Source: Bacteroidales bacterium (GTDB lineage Bacteria > Bacteroidota > Bacteroidia > Bacteroidales > JAQUTK01). From it: a stretch of DNA of 64,000 nucleotides. Positions 18,855 through 28,600 of this stretch are shown here, in pieces; the stretch's first letter is position 1, and each line of letters begins with the position of its first letter. A model generated the notes under the pieces. The model was not told the origin of the DNA. It searched no databases and saw only the letters and a program-made list of their open reading frames with translations. The position numbers and the translations under genes are program-made. Where the stretch lies: assembly GCA_028709785.1 (NCBI GenBank), contig JAQUTK010000001.1, positions 83,845 to 147,844 on the forward strand, read 5' to 3'.

Positions 18855-18885
18855 ATTGTCATATTGAAAGTTTGCTTTACCTTTG
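18855..18885 (+). promoter_or_regulatory. Orphan promoter in the 600-bp intergenic region
   Basis: ATTG, 19 nt, TACCTTTG, a good Bacteroidetes promoter some 300 bp before the next annotated gene. Transcription from here would run through the hairpin at 19038-19069. Otherwise the gap 18583-19187 shows only A/T-rich DNA and two TGTCCAC-like direct repeats near 18769 and 18840. Confidence 0.5.
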
Positions 18886-19008
18886 CCCCAGTCAAAATGC
18901 TTAATCAGATTAAGTATTTGTTCGTATTTAAAGGTTTCGAAGAGAGAAATGAATCATTAATGTACAAAATTAAAACCATTGGAAAACACATCTCTTAAAT
19001 TGACTACC

Positions 19009-19107
19009 ATGAAGGCCCACTCTTTGAAACACTTTGCATGCCAGAGATACAGAAATGTATCTCTGGCATTGTTGCTAAAAGAGATGAACGAAAAGACTAG
19101 GATATAA
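19009..19107 (+). other. Possible 32-codon ORF with internal hairpin
   Basis: An ATG at 19009 opens a 32-codon frame (MKAHSLKHFACQRY...) ending in TAA at 19107. It lies downstream of the orphan promoter and contains a perfect 13-bp hairpin: 19038-19050 pairs with 19057-19069 (ATGCCAGAGATAC, loop AGAAAT). No ribosome-binding evidence decides whether it is translated. It could be a short peptide, the end of a small RNA, or a remnant of a longer gene. I do not recognise the peptide. Confidence 0.3.
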
Positions 19108-19187
19108 CTATACTGATAACTACTCCATTCTGTAAATAATACGGAATAGGCGTTTAGGTCAATTGTTTTTAAATATAAAGTGATAAA

Positions 19188-20126
19188 ATGAAAAAGGGAA
19201 CGGGTTTGTTAGTTGGTGTTTGTATTGTGTGTTTATGCAGTTGCAGTCCCAGGATTATGGTGGATGTGGTGAAGTCATATCCGAAAACAGTATCAGATTC
19301 AGTCCGTGTTTTCGAACTTGGAGAGGTCGTTCCGAATGACGCAGAAGTTATCGGACGTGTTGCGGTTGTTGACAATGGAATGTCAACCAACTGTCAATAT
19401 AATCAGGTGCTGAAATTAGCAAAAGATAAAACAGCCGAAGCAGGAGGTAATGGATTGATGCTGACCTGGCATAAAACACCCTCTTTAATTAGTAGCACCT
19501 GTCATCAGATAGAAGGGAAGATGCTTTATCTTACAGATATGGTTATTGACACCACAGCACGAAATCCGGTGATGGAAGCTGAAGCCAAACAGCAAGAAAT
19601 TATTGCCAAAGAGCGTAAACGATATATTGTACCCGCCAATACGCTCTATCTGCAAGGAGGATATGGCTTGATTATGAGTAAACTTTATTTGGCCGATGGG
19701 ACAAAGGTAAGTCCGTTAGGTGGGTTGGAATGGAGAGTTGAGGTTAATCACACATATAAAAGTGGATTTGGCGTCAGTGCCATTTATGCCGGATATCATC
19801 GTAAGATTAGCTCCTCGCAAGATTATGCTGATTATTATCTGCACTATGTGGCTCCGGCTCTGACATATTCTTTACGTGTAGACCACTTCATTGGTCACGT
19901 GGGTTTTGGTATGGGTCTAGGTTATTATGACGATGCTTCTAGTCAATGCGCAAGTTTTGCTTCAAATTTTGATTTTCGTTTTGAATATATGCTCTCTGAG
20001 AAAGTTGGGCTTAATCTTGCAATGAGTGATATGCTTATGACAATGCCAAAGAGGTATCAGGTTAAAGATTTTAAGCCGGGAATTGAGAGACTATCCTTTA
20101 CAACAGGAGTTCAGCTCTATTTTTAA
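19188..20126 (+). CDS. Lipoprotein with C-terminal barrel-like domain
   Basis: A 312-residue protein with a signal peptide and lipobox (VCLCSCS). Residues about 30-120 form a small alpha/beta domain with an ACT/RcsF-like look (VFELGEVVPNDAEVIGRVAVVDNG, then LAKDKTAEAGGNGLML), followed by a charged linker. From about 145 to the end the chain alternates like a small outer-membrane barrel (TLYLQGGYGLIMSKLYL, GFGVSAIYAGYH, terminal VQLYF). I do not recognise the family. It starts the accessory run, with the first propeller lipoprotein 19 bp downstream, so the two probably share a transcript. Confidence 0.6.
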   Translation: MKKGTGLLVGVCIVCLCSCSPRIMVDVVKSYPKTVSDSVRVFELGEVVPNDAEVIGRVAVVDNGMSTNCQYNQVLKLAKDKTAEAGGNGLMLTWHKTPSLISSTCHQIEGKMLYLTDMVIDTTARNPVMEAEAKQQEIIAKERKRYIVPANTLYLQGGYGLIMSKLYLADGTKVSPLGGLEWRVEVNHTYKSGFGVSAIYAGYHRKISSSQDYADYYLHYVAPALTYSLRVDHFIGHVGFGMGLGYYDDASSQCASFASNFDFRFEYMLSEKVGLNLAMSDMLMTMPKRYQVKDFKPGIERLSFTTGVQLYF

Positions 20127-20145
20127 CAGGAAATATATGTCGCTT

Positions 20146-21339
20146 ATGAGATACAATAACAACGTAGCACTTCTGCTTGCCGCAACTTTGACCTTGTTCT
20201 CATGCAAGAACAAGAGCTCGGAAGGACAATCTTCTTCCGAACTGAAAGTCTTTAACCTGAGTGTTCCGGAAGATGATCTTCCCACACTGAATCTATCCCA
20301 GCTGGCTGATAGTGTAAGTTATGTAGCGATGGAAACGAACGATGATTGTTTGGCTTCTTTTGCGGTTCCCTGTGAAGGACGCATCTACTCTTTTTCGATA
20401 GCCATAGAAAAAAAAGAAGTTGCTTGCTTTGATATCAATTCCGGTAGGTTCTTGCACAAAATAGGAAGAATGGGTGGATCTGAAGAAGAATATGCTCAAT
20501 TGGGCTCTTTATGGGAAGATCCCATAAATAACCATTTTTACATAAATGCGGGTTCTAAAATAATAAAGTGTTATGATGAAAATGGGAAGTATATTAAAAC
20601 CATTGAGCATAATTATGAGCAAGCGAATAAATTATGGGTATACAACGGTCTACTCTATTTATATTCGGAGATTTATAGTAAAGACACAACGCAATGGGCA
20701 CTCATTGATGTGGAGAGTGAGAAGGTACTATTTGAGACGAAGCATCCTTTTCATGAAACTTTTTCTCTTGGACATAAGGTCGGCCTATCCCTTTTTGAGT
20801 ATCCAAGTAGTGGTTCGAGAGGTGACAAATACTACTATTATCAGCCATCAAGAGATACCGTTTTTTGTCTCCAGGGTAAAATGGTCAGTGCAGTCTGCCG
20901 GATAGATATTGACGGCATCCACGAAAAGAACGGTCAGATTAATCAAGCGGTGTTTTCGAAAGAGGGGCATTATGTGAGTGTTGCCTCATTTGAGATATTT
21001 GATAGCAAGCTTTTGGCTGTATGCAACTATTCAGATGGAGAGAATGAGAGGTGTTTTTATGCGTTGCTCAATCTAAAGGATGGCACCATCTCATACTATG
21101 ATGCACGGATAGTTAATGATCTGGACGGCGGACCGGATATTTTATCTTTGAAGAGTTTTTATGAAAGCCTCTCTGTAGAAGACCTCAAGAATGATGAAGA
21201 GATATACAACAGCTATTTCACCCCGGGGGTAAAAGCGAAATTGAAAGACCAGGAAGGTAAGTTTCAACGGATATTGGAGCCGCTCGAGGGGGATGCCAAT
21301 CCGATAATAAGGATTGTGCATTGGAAGAAGGATGTGTAG
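20146..21339 (+). CDS. 6-bladed beta-propeller lipoprotein (copy A)
   Basis: A 397-residue lipoprotein (lipobox LTLFSC) of the Bacteroidetes 6-bladed propeller family (NHL-like repeats, for instance GRFLHKIGRMGGSEEEY and KCYDENGKYIKTI). The start at 20146 (MRYNNN) is chosen because the paralogue at 22636 begins the same way; the ORF-track start lies inside the previous gene. The C-terminal 220 residues are almost identical to copy B, the last 90 fully so, while residues about 65-150 differ strongly. Function of the family is unknown; surface or periplasmic binding is likely. A TlpA-like gene separates the two copies. Confidence 0.75.
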   Translation: MRYNNNVALLLAATLTLFSCKNKSSEGQSSSELKVFNLSVPEDDLPTLNLSQLADSVSYVAMETNDDCLASFAVPCEGRIYSFSIAIEKKEVACFDINSGRFLHKIGRMGGSEEEYAQLGSLWEDPINNHFYINAGSKIIKCYDENGKYIKTIEHNYEQANKLWVYNGLLYLYSEIYSKDTTQWALIDVESEKVLFETKHPFHETFSLGHKVGLSLFEYPSSGSRGDKYYYYQPSRDTVFCLQGKMVSAVCRIDIDGIHEKNGQINQAVFSKEGHYVSVASFEIFDSKLLAVCNYSDGENERCFYALLNLKDGTISYYDARIVNDLDGGPDILSLKSFYESLSVEDLKNDEEIYNSYFTPGVKAKLKDQEGKFQRILEPLEGDANPIIRIVHWKKDV

Positions 21340-21396
21340 ATAGTTTTGTTGTTCGGACTGATCTATTTGACAATAACGAGGAATATACTATGTAAA

Positions 21397-22557
21397 ATGA
21401 AAATAAAATTTGTGTTTTTTCTAATGATGATTGGAGCTTTTAACCCCCTCTTGTCATATGCTCAGAACAAATATTTGAATGTTCAGCTTGATGGAGTCAA
21501 ATACGACTCGCTGTTTATATTTTATAGCAAGAAAGGCATGAGTGACAGATTGAAAATTGCAGGTGAAAAAAAAGACAATGTCTTTCGCTTTACTATTCCT
21601 GATTCAGTTCATAGCTCACTTCCATACTTTATGTTGACTCCAAGATCATTTAATAATGAGAACTATACAAATTGTATTACTAATTTTCTGTACATCAATA
21701 GTACAGATACAAGCGTGGTTGCGATGTTTAACTTTGAAAATGATGAGCAAATACTTCATGCAAAATATCTTGACTCGATTGTTCATGAGAAAGAACTATT
21801 TTCCATAAGAATAAACAGCAAAGACTCTTTTGTATACGGAAGAACAGAAATAGAACGATTTGTTCTTGTGGATCCTATCAGCCCGGATACGAAAATCAGG
21901 CTAAGTGAACCATCTTATTGTTCTTTCTGGAAAAAGAAAGATTTATCGACATATAATGAGTTGTTGGAATATTATTCATCATTGTCTTTGAAAAATCCTA
22001 ACTCAAGGTATTTGATTACAAATGTTTCATCCGGATTGAATAAATTTAAAACGCGTGCAGATGTCATGCGTGTATTTAATAATTTCTCAGAGAGTAACAA
22101 AGAATCAATATGGGGGCAGAAGATTAAGAAATATCTTGCGATAACCCACTTTGAGAATATTCTATTACCAAACGGAATGACTCGAAAAATGGAACCGATT
22201 ATTCAAGATTCTTCCAAATTTAATCTCATAGCATTCTCAGCTTCCTGGTGCGGACCTTGTCACAGACAAATACCACTACTGAAAGAAGTGTATAAAGACT
22301 TGAAGGGTAAGCTGGATATCACCTATATATCTCTTGATGAAAAAGAAACGATAAATAACTGGAAAGAACTAATGAAAAAAGAACAGATTCCTTGGAGAAG
22401 CTTGCTGGCAGCAAATGATCTAAAAGCAATTACTGATAGGTATTTTGTTAAGGATATCCCTCATCTGACTCTTGTTCATCCGAATGGTGAGATGGAAGTA
22501 ATGGACTTAAGCGTAGATAAAGAAAGGTTATATTCAATCGTCAGAAAAAATCAGTGA
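21397..22557 (+). CDS. TlpA-like thioredoxin-fold lipoprotein or secreted protein
   Basis: A 386-residue exported protein (signal peptide FFLMMIGAFNPLLSYAQ). The C-terminal 140 residues are a thioredoxin/TlpA domain with the redox pair WCGPC near residue 283, the cis-Pro motif as KDIPHLTLV, and a typical resolving geometry. The N-terminal 240 residues are a DUF4369-like all-beta and helical extension common in Bacteroidetes TlpA proteins. It probably reduces or isomerises disulfides of envelope proteins. The ATG at 21397 is preferred because the signal peptide starts there; the ORF-track start adds 17 residues. It sits between two near-identical propeller genes. Confidence 0.8.
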   Translation: MKIKFVFFLMMIGAFNPLLSYAQNKYLNVQLDGVKYDSLFIFYSKKGMSDRLKIAGEKKDNVFRFTIPDSVHSSLPYFMLTPRSFNNENYTNCITNFLYINSTDTSVVAMFNFENDEQILHAKYLDSIVHEKELFSIRINSKDSFVYGRTEIERFVLVDPISPDTKIRLSEPSYCSFWKKKDLSTYNELLEYYSSLSLKNPNSRYLITNVSSGLNKFKTRADVMRVFNNFSESNKESIWGQKIKKYLAITHFENILLPNGMTRKMEPIIQDSSKFNLIAFSASWCGPCHRQIPLLKEVYKDLKGKLDITYISLDEKETINNWKELMKKEQIPWRSLLAANDLKAITDRYFVKDIPHLTLVHPNGEMEVMDLSVDKERLYSIVRKNQ

Positions 22558-22635
22558 TACGTACTTCTCAATGTGTATCAGAATCTCTTTGCACAAGAGT
22601 ATCTTTTTATATGTTTCCGCAAATACAATAATAGA

Positions 22636-23826
22636 ATGAGATACAATAACAACGCGACACTTCTGCTTGCCGCAACTTTAACCTTGCTCTCATGTAAGAA
22701 TAAGAGCTCGGAAGGACAATCTTCTTCCGAACTGAAAGTCTTTAACCTGAGTGTTCCGGAGAGTGATCTTCCCAAACTGAATCTATCCCAGCTGGCTGAT
22801 AGTGTAAGTTATGTAGCTATGGAAACGAACGATGATTGTTTGGCAACTTTAGCGGTTCCCGGTGAAGGACGCATCTACTCTTTTTCGTTAGCCAAAGAAA
22901 ATAAAGAAGTTGCTTGCTTGGATTTGAATACCGGTCGATTCTTGCACAAAATAGGAAGAATGGGTGGATCTGAAGAAGAATTTTCTGAACTAAGACAATC
23001 AAATGAAGATCCGGTTGACCACCATTTTTATGTAGGTCTGGGCTGTAAAATTAAGTGTTATGATGAGAATGGAAAGTATGTTAAAACCATTAAGCATGAT
23101 TATGAACAGGCGGGTCGCTTTTGGGTATACAACGGTCTGCTCTATTTATATTCGGAGATTTATAGTAAAGACACAACGCAATGGGCACTCATTGATGTGG
23201 AGAGTGAGAAGGTGTTGTTTGAGAAGAAGCATCCTTTTCATGAAACTTTTTCTCTTGGACATAAAGTTGGCCTGTCCCTTTTTGAGAATCCAAGTAGTGG
23301 TTCGATAGGTGACAAATACTACTATTATCAGCCATCAAGAGATACCGTTTTCTGTCTCCAAGGTAAAACGGTCAGTGCGGTCTGCCGGATAGATATTGAC
23401 GGCATCCACGACAAGAACGGTCAGATTAATCAATCTGTATTTTCGAAAGAGGGGCATTATGTAAGTGTTGCCTCATTTGAGATATTTGATAGCAAGCTTT
23501 TGGCTGTATGCAACTATTCAGATGGAGAGAATGAGAGGTGTTATTATGCGTTGCTCAATCTGAAGGATGGCACCATCTCTTACTATGATGCACGTATTGT
23601 TAATGATCTGGACGGCGGACCGGATATTTTATCTTTGAAGAGTTTTTATGAAAGCCTCTCTGTTGAAGACCTCAAGAATGATGAAGAGATATACAACAGC
23701 TATTTCACCCCGGGGGTAAAAGCGAAGTTGAAAGATCAGGAAGGTAAATTTCAACGCATATTGGAGCCGCTCGAGGGGGATGCTAATCCGATAATAAGGA
23801 TTGTGCATTGGAAAAAGGATGTGTAG
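22636..23826 (+). CDS. 6-bladed beta-propeller lipoprotein (copy B)
   Basis: A 396-residue paralogue of copy A with lipobox LTLLSC. The first 60 residues and the last 225 are nearly identical to copy A, down to the nucleotide level and about 20 bp past the stop codon (both read TGTAGATAG). Residues about 65-150 are divergent, including one residue deletion (CKIKCYD versus SKIIKCYD). It begins at 22636, the ATG matching MRYNNN in copy A. The pattern fits duplication with later exchange or local diversification. Role unknown. Confidence 0.75.
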   Translation: MRYNNNATLLLAATLTLLSCKNKSSEGQSSSELKVFNLSVPESDLPKLNLSQLADSVSYVAMETNDDCLATLAVPGEGRIYSFSLAKENKEVACLDLNTGRFLHKIGRMGGSEEEFSELRQSNEDPVDHHFYVGLGCKIKCYDENGKYVKTIKHDYEQAGRFWVYNGLLYLYSEIYSKDTTQWALIDVESEKVLFEKKHPFHETFSLGHKVGLSLFENPSSGSIGDKYYYYQPSRDTVFCLQGKTVSAVCRIDIDGIHDKNGQINQSVFSKEGHYVSVASFEIFDSKLLAVCNYSDGENERCYYALLNLKDGTISYYDARIVNDLDGGPDILSLKSFYESLSVEDLKNDEEIYNSYFTPGVKAKLKDQEGKFQRILEPLEGDANPIIRIVHWKKDV

Positions 23827-23852
23827 ATAGCTTTAATTGTTCGGACTATTAT

Positions 23853-23922
23853 ATCTTGATAATGTTTGCAAATATGAACAAATCAAATTATATTTGCGCA
23901 TAATAATAAACATTATCAAGAT
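23853..23922 (+). promoter_or_regulatory. hipBA promoter with nested operator palindromes
   Basis: A perfect promoter, TTTG (23865), 20 nt, TATATTTG (23889-23896), lies inside two inverted repeats. The outer pair ATCTTGATAATGTTT (23853-23867) and AAACATTATCAAGAT (23908-23922) is perfect and reaches the start codon of the antitoxin gene. The inner pair GCAAATAT (23868) and ATATTTGC (23890-23897) covers the -7 box. This is the layout of an antitoxin-autorepressed promoter. Confidence 0.85.
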
Positions 23923-24223
23923 GAAGAGAGCACTTTTGCCAAGCCAGCAAAGGACTTTGAGTGCCTTTGGGGAAAATATTAAGTTTGCGCGACTTCGACG
24001 CGACTTGTCTTCCGAACAGGTTGCCGAGCGTGCCGGTATATCCCGCAATACACTGATCAAAATAGAAAAAGGAGATGAGGGTGTTGCGATTGGCTTTTAT
24101 TTTCGGGTGATTGCCGTACTCGGATTAGATAAGGACTTACTGCTTGTGGCCAAGGATGATGAACTGGGAAGAAGGTTGCAGGATGCTAAGTTGGTGGTAA
24201 AGGAACGGGCCTCAAAGAAATAA
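23921..24223 (+). CDS. hipB: HipB-type XRE antitoxin
   Basis: A 100-residue DNA-binding protein with a Cro/C1-type helix-turn-helix at about residues 15-75 (IKFARLRRDLSSEQVAERAGISRNTLIKIEKG). It is placed 3 bp before a HipA kinase gene, the usual order for a HipBA module, so it should neutralise HipA and repress the operon by binding the palindromes around its own promoter. The start at 23921 (MKRALLP) is taken because the ORF-track start lies upstream of the promoter. The C-terminal KDDELGRRLQDAK is characteristic of this HipB branch. Confidence 0.88.
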   Translation: MKRALLPSQQRTLSAFGENIKFARLRRDLSSEQVAERAGISRNTLIKIEKGDEGVAIGFYFRVIAVLGLDKDLLLVAKDDELGRRLQDAKLVVKERASKK

Positions 24224-24226
24224 AAG

Positions 24227-25486
24227 ATGGCACAAAACAGGGATTTATTTGTTTATATTGATCTGGAGGATTCAGATTCTCCTCTCTTGATGGGAATGCT
24301 TCACTGCGAAATGCTACGTGGCAAAGAGGTCTTCTCATTTGAGAATGATCCCGGATGGCTGAGAGACAGACGTGCCCGGATCGTGGATCCGGATCTGGCT
24401 TTGTTTGTTGGTAAGCAATATCTCCCTGCAAATAAAACTAATTTTGGTCTATTTCTAGATTCAGCTCCTGACCGTTGGGGAAGAACCTTGATGAGGAGAC
24501 GTGAAGTGATTATGGCTCGTAGCGAGGGAAGAGCTGTGCGGACACTGACCGAAGTGGATTATCTGCTGGGTGTTTATGATGGCAATAGGATGGGGGCTTT
24601 GCGTTTTAAGCTGTCGCCGGAACAAGACTTTATGGATAACAACAAAGCGATGGCTACTCCACCGTGGACTTTTATCCGTGATCTGGAATTTGCCAGTCTG
24701 CAACTAGAAAAGGATGAATTGATGAATGAAGCGGATAATGTACGCTGGTTGAATATGCTTATGGCCCCGGGTTCTTCACTGGGTGGTGCCAGACCCAAAG
24801 CAAATGTGCTTGATCAGAATGGTGCTCTTTGGATTGCAAAGTTTCCAAGCGGACAGGATACGAAAGATGTCGGTGCATGGGAGTTGGTGACTGCTAAACT
24901 GGCGCAGGAATGTGGTGTTAGAATGGCAGATTGCAAAGCAGATCGGTTTAGTGGCAGGCAACATACGTTTCTTACCAAACGGTTTGACCGGAGCGAAAAG
25001 GGTAAACGCATCCATTTTGCTTCAGCAATGACTCTGCTTGGTTATACCGATGGAGCTGATTATGTAGAAGGGGTTAGTTATCTGGAACTTGCCGAATGGA
25101 TCACGAGGAACTGTGACAACGTATCGGCTAACCTGGAACAGTTATGGCGAAGGATCGTATTTAATATTGCCGTTTCAAATTGTGATGATCATTTGCGGAA
25201 TCATGGGTTTTTGCTAACTCCAAAAGGTTGGACGCTCTCTCCGGCTTATGATATCAATCCTGATGAAATGGGTACCGGGCTAAAACTAAATATTTCGGAA
25301 GATGATAATTCGCTGGATTTTGAACTGGCTGTAAGTGTGGCGGAATATTTTGGCTTAAATGGAAAGCAGGCTGAAGAGATATTGAATGAAGTGAAAAAAT
25401 CTGTTTCCAACTGGCAAAAGATGGCTGATAAATATGGTATCTCAAGGTCTGAGCAGGAGCTGGTCAGAAATGCTTTCAGATATTAA
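24227..25486 (+). CDS. hipA: HipA-family serine/threonine kinase toxin
   Basis: A 419-residue kinase-fold toxin. Residues 1-110 match the HipA N1 domain (LFVGKQYLPANKTNFGLFLDSAPDRWG), and the rest the HipA C domain. Seen motifs are the phosphate-binding GSSLGGARPKA (about 181-190), the catalytic loop SNCDDHLRNHGF (about 316-327) and the metal-binding YDINP (about 341-345). All are intact, so the toxin is expected to be active. E. coli HipA phosphorylates GltX and causes growth arrest; the target here is unknown, and HipT/other branches use different tRNA synthetases. It follows hipB by 3 bp and ends before a strong terminator. Confidence 0.9.
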   Translation: MAQNRDLFVYIDLEDSDSPLLMGMLHCEMLRGKEVFSFENDPGWLRDRRARIVDPDLALFVGKQYLPANKTNFGLFLDSAPDRWGRTLMRRREVIMARSEGRAVRTLTEVDYLLGVYDGNRMGALRFKLSPEQDFMDNNKAMATPPWTFIRDLEFASLQLEKDELMNEADNVRWLNMLMAPGSSLGGARPKANVLDQNGALWIAKFPSGQDTKDVGAWELVTAKLAQECGVRMADCKADRFSGRQHTFLTKRFDRSEKGKRIHFASAMTLLGYTDGADYVEGVSYLELAEWITRNCDNVSANLEQLWRRIVFNIAVSNCDDHLRNHGFLLTPKGWTLSPAYDINPDEMGTGLKLNISEDDNSLDFELAVSVAEYFGLNGKQAEEILNEVKKSVSNWQKMADKYGISRSEQELVRNAFRY

Positions 25487-25496
25487 TTCCAATGGA

Positions 25497-25524
25497 CAAC
25501 ACTTTTTGCAGGGAAAAAGTGTTG
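25497..25524 (+). terminator. Terminator of hipBA
   Basis: CAACACTTTTT and AAAAAGTGTTG pair perfectly over 11 bp around a GCAGGG loop, 10 bp after the hipA stop codon. The T-run is inside the stem rather than after it. Confidence 0.6.
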
Positions 25525-25647
25525 CTTGATTACACTTTCTTCAACTTTATATAAATATAAAGCGATCGACAAACGGTCCTTTGGAGAGATAGTTGGATAT
25601 ATTGAAACTCTTTTTTTATGAAATGGGAAACAAGTCGGAAAAAATAG

Positions 25648-25655
25648 TATTTTTG
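25648..25655 (+). promoter_or_regulatory. -7 element of the fused oxidoreductase gene
   Basis: TATTTTTG fits TAnnTTTG, 25 bp before the ATG at 25681. No clear TTTG is at the -33 distance. The rest of the 194-bp gap holds the hipBA terminator and A/T-rich DNA. Confidence 0.5.
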
Positions 25656-25680
25656 CTTCACTTTATTTTAATACCCTTTT

Positions 25681-28600
25681 ATGAAAAGAATTACTTCCCA
25701 TCCTGTATTACCGGTTTCCGAGGGGGAACCGACGACATTCCTTTTTAATGGAGTTCAAGTTTCAGCCATCAAAGGCTTTACAATAGCTGCTGCCTTACAT
25801 CAGGCTGGTTTTCCGGTGCATAGTCATAGTGTGAGGGGGCGAAGCCGTTCGCTCAACTGTGGTATCGGTAAATGTGGTGCGTGCGAAATGATGGTGGATG
25901 GAGAGACAAAACGGATCTGCATCACGAAAGTGGATGGTGTGCGGGAGGTGATTGAAGCGAAGGAACAAAACTTTATACCCGAACAACGGGTGGATACATG
26001 CGACGAACCGATTACGGTGTATCGTACCGATGTGGCGATTGTGGGAGCGGGGCCTGCCGGACTGGCCTGCCGGGAGACGCTGAAAGAACTGGGTATCCAT
26101 TCGATTGTGGTGGATAGCAATGATCATATCGGCGGACAGTTTCTGATGCAGACACATGCGTTCTTTTTCTTTGAGAAAGAGAAACGGTTTGGTGGAATGA
26201 GAGGGTTTGATATTGCCCGCACCTTGGCGGGAGATAGCCGGGATGGTATCTTTTTGAACTCTACTGTTTGGGATATCCTGGACGACGGACGGATTGCCGT
26301 GAAGGATCTGAAGAATAAACGTAACTTTTATATCGAACCGCAGGCATTGGTGGTCGCCACCGGTGCTGTGCCTTTTATGCCTGCTTTCGAGAATGATGAT
26401 GTGCCGGGTGTCTATACCGCAGCAGTGGTACAGAAGATGATGAACACGGAATTTACTTTGTTGGGTAAGAATGTGCTGACGGTGGGGGCGGGAAATATCG
26501 GTTATCTTACTTCGTATCAGTTGATGCAGGCCGGCGCCAACGTGAAGGCGATCATTGAGGCGATGCCACGTGAAGGAGGCTTTCCGGTACAGGCAAACCG
26601 TGTGCGACGTCTGGGTATTCCGGTCATGACATCGCACATGTTGCTCCGTGCGATCCCGAATGAGGATTATTCGGGAATAACGGGGGCTGTGATTGCGGAG
26701 TGCGCCAACTTTAAAGCGATTCCGGGTACAGAGAGGGTTTTGGAAGGAATCGATGCGATTAATATTTGTACCGGACTGCTTCCTGATAACCAGTTACTAT
26801 CGAAAGGTGATTTGTACTTTGGCAGGAAGTGTGTGGGTGTTGGTGATGCGGTGCGTATCGGTGAAGGGACAACAGCGGTGCTGCGTGGCAAACAGGCGGC
26901 ATATGAGTTGGCTCAGGAATTGGGTGTGCGTTATGATTATCAGACCTTCTTGAATGTGTCGAAGGAGTATGTTGAGTCGCAGCAACATCCGGTACGGATC
27001 AAGGAGAAGCCTTCGCAACCGGAGAGTGAAAGGGCTTTCAGCAAACCGTTTGTAATGCTGGATTGTCTCTACGGTTTTGCCTGCAATCCGTGTGCATTTT
27101 CATGTAAGTATGGAGCTATCACGAAGAGTTCGGCTGCTACCACTCCTGAGATCGATTATTCGAAATGTATCGGTTGCATGGATTGTGTGTCGCAATGTCC
27201 CGGACTGGCAATATTTGGTTATGATCTGAAAAGACAGTTACTGACTTTGCCTGTGGAGTTTGAAGTGAAAGAAGGTTGCGAGGTGTGGCTGGTGGATGAT
27301 ACCGGATTACGAATTGATCAGGGTGTGGTGGAAAAGATTCTTAAAAAGCAAACCAAAACGAATCTGGCGCGCATCAAAGTGGCTCATCTGGAAGGAGAAG
27401 ATCTGACCCAGGTTACCGGTTTTATTCCAAAAGAGGCTTATCCTGAAAAGATCTCTCTGAAACCTTATGTGGAGAGTGAAGCTGAGGGTTTTGTCTGTCA
27501 TTGCGAGGATGTAAGCATGAATGACTTGCTGAAAATGATTGGCGACCGGAAATTTATTTCGATTGATGAGGTCAAACATGTGACCCGACTGGGCATGGGA
27601 CCTTGCCGCGGCAAGCGATGTATCTCCCGGTTGCGGATGAAACTGCGGGAGAAAGGCATCGAATTGGTGGGTGATGCTACACCGCGGGCTCCGATGTCTA
27701 CTCGTATGTTGATGAAAGATATCTATCCGAAACAAGGCAAACTGGAGTGCTATACGGTGGATGCGCCGAAAGAGGTGAGAGAGACGGAGGTGTTGATCGC
27801 CGGTGGCGGTATCGCCGGTAGTGCTCTTTACCGTTATTTTGCGGAGGCGGGTAAGAAAGTGGTTCTGGTGAATGTGGACAGAGGGGCTTCCTGGCGTGCG
27901 ATCGGGGGCGGACGACCAGCTTTTTCGGTACCTGAACTGTCGGAGATTGCTGTTCATAATCAGGAGATTTTCAAGGAGATTCAGCAGAAATACAATATTC
28001 ATTACAGGGAAACAAGGTATATCACTTTTGCACATGATGAGGATACTTATCGTTCGTTGGAGAACTCTTGCACCTGGTCGAATGCGTATCTGATCGATAA
28101 GAAAGATTTTGTAAAAGAGGTCTCTCCGTACTTTAATCCGAATCAAAAGACCTATTTTGCAGCGCAGGTATCGCAGCATTGTTGGCAGGCTTCACCGGGA
28201 AGGGTGGTCGATTATATCCGCTGGAAAGGAAATGAGAAGGGTGGTGTCCTAATGGAAGATACACGGGTGGTCGAAGTACATAAGGAGGGCGAGAAGTATC
28301 ATGTGCTACTGATGACTCATGATCAGAAGTATGTGGAGTATAGCTGTGATCACTTTGTAAATGCGTTGGGCTATAATGCGGAGCATTTTGCGCGGATGCT
28401 GGGAGTGTACACCGGACTCTATGCGGTGAAACATCAGGCGCTGATCACGCAACGGTTGCCTCGTCTGGGCAAGGAGGGGGATATACTCGATATGTTGATT
28501 GACAGACGAAAACGGAATGATTTCTCTGCAGTCTATGGACAGCAGTTTGCCGACACGGGACAGATTATCGCGTGCGCGTCGCCGGCAGTGGATGCGAAGG

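Noticed and set aside
18583-19187. Remnant of an insertion sequence in the 600-bp gap
   Set aside because: The 13-bp inverted repeat is too close together for IS ends, and neither a transposase frame nor target-site duplications could be recognised.
23921-25486. hipBA as part of a phage-defence island
   Set aside because: No restriction, Abi, CBASS or integrase genes lie next to it; a stand-alone toxin-antitoxin module is the simpler reading.
27307-28179. 290-aa minus-strand ORF inside the fused oxidoreductase
   Set aside because: Antisense shadow; composition is that of a reversed coding strand and no motif is present.
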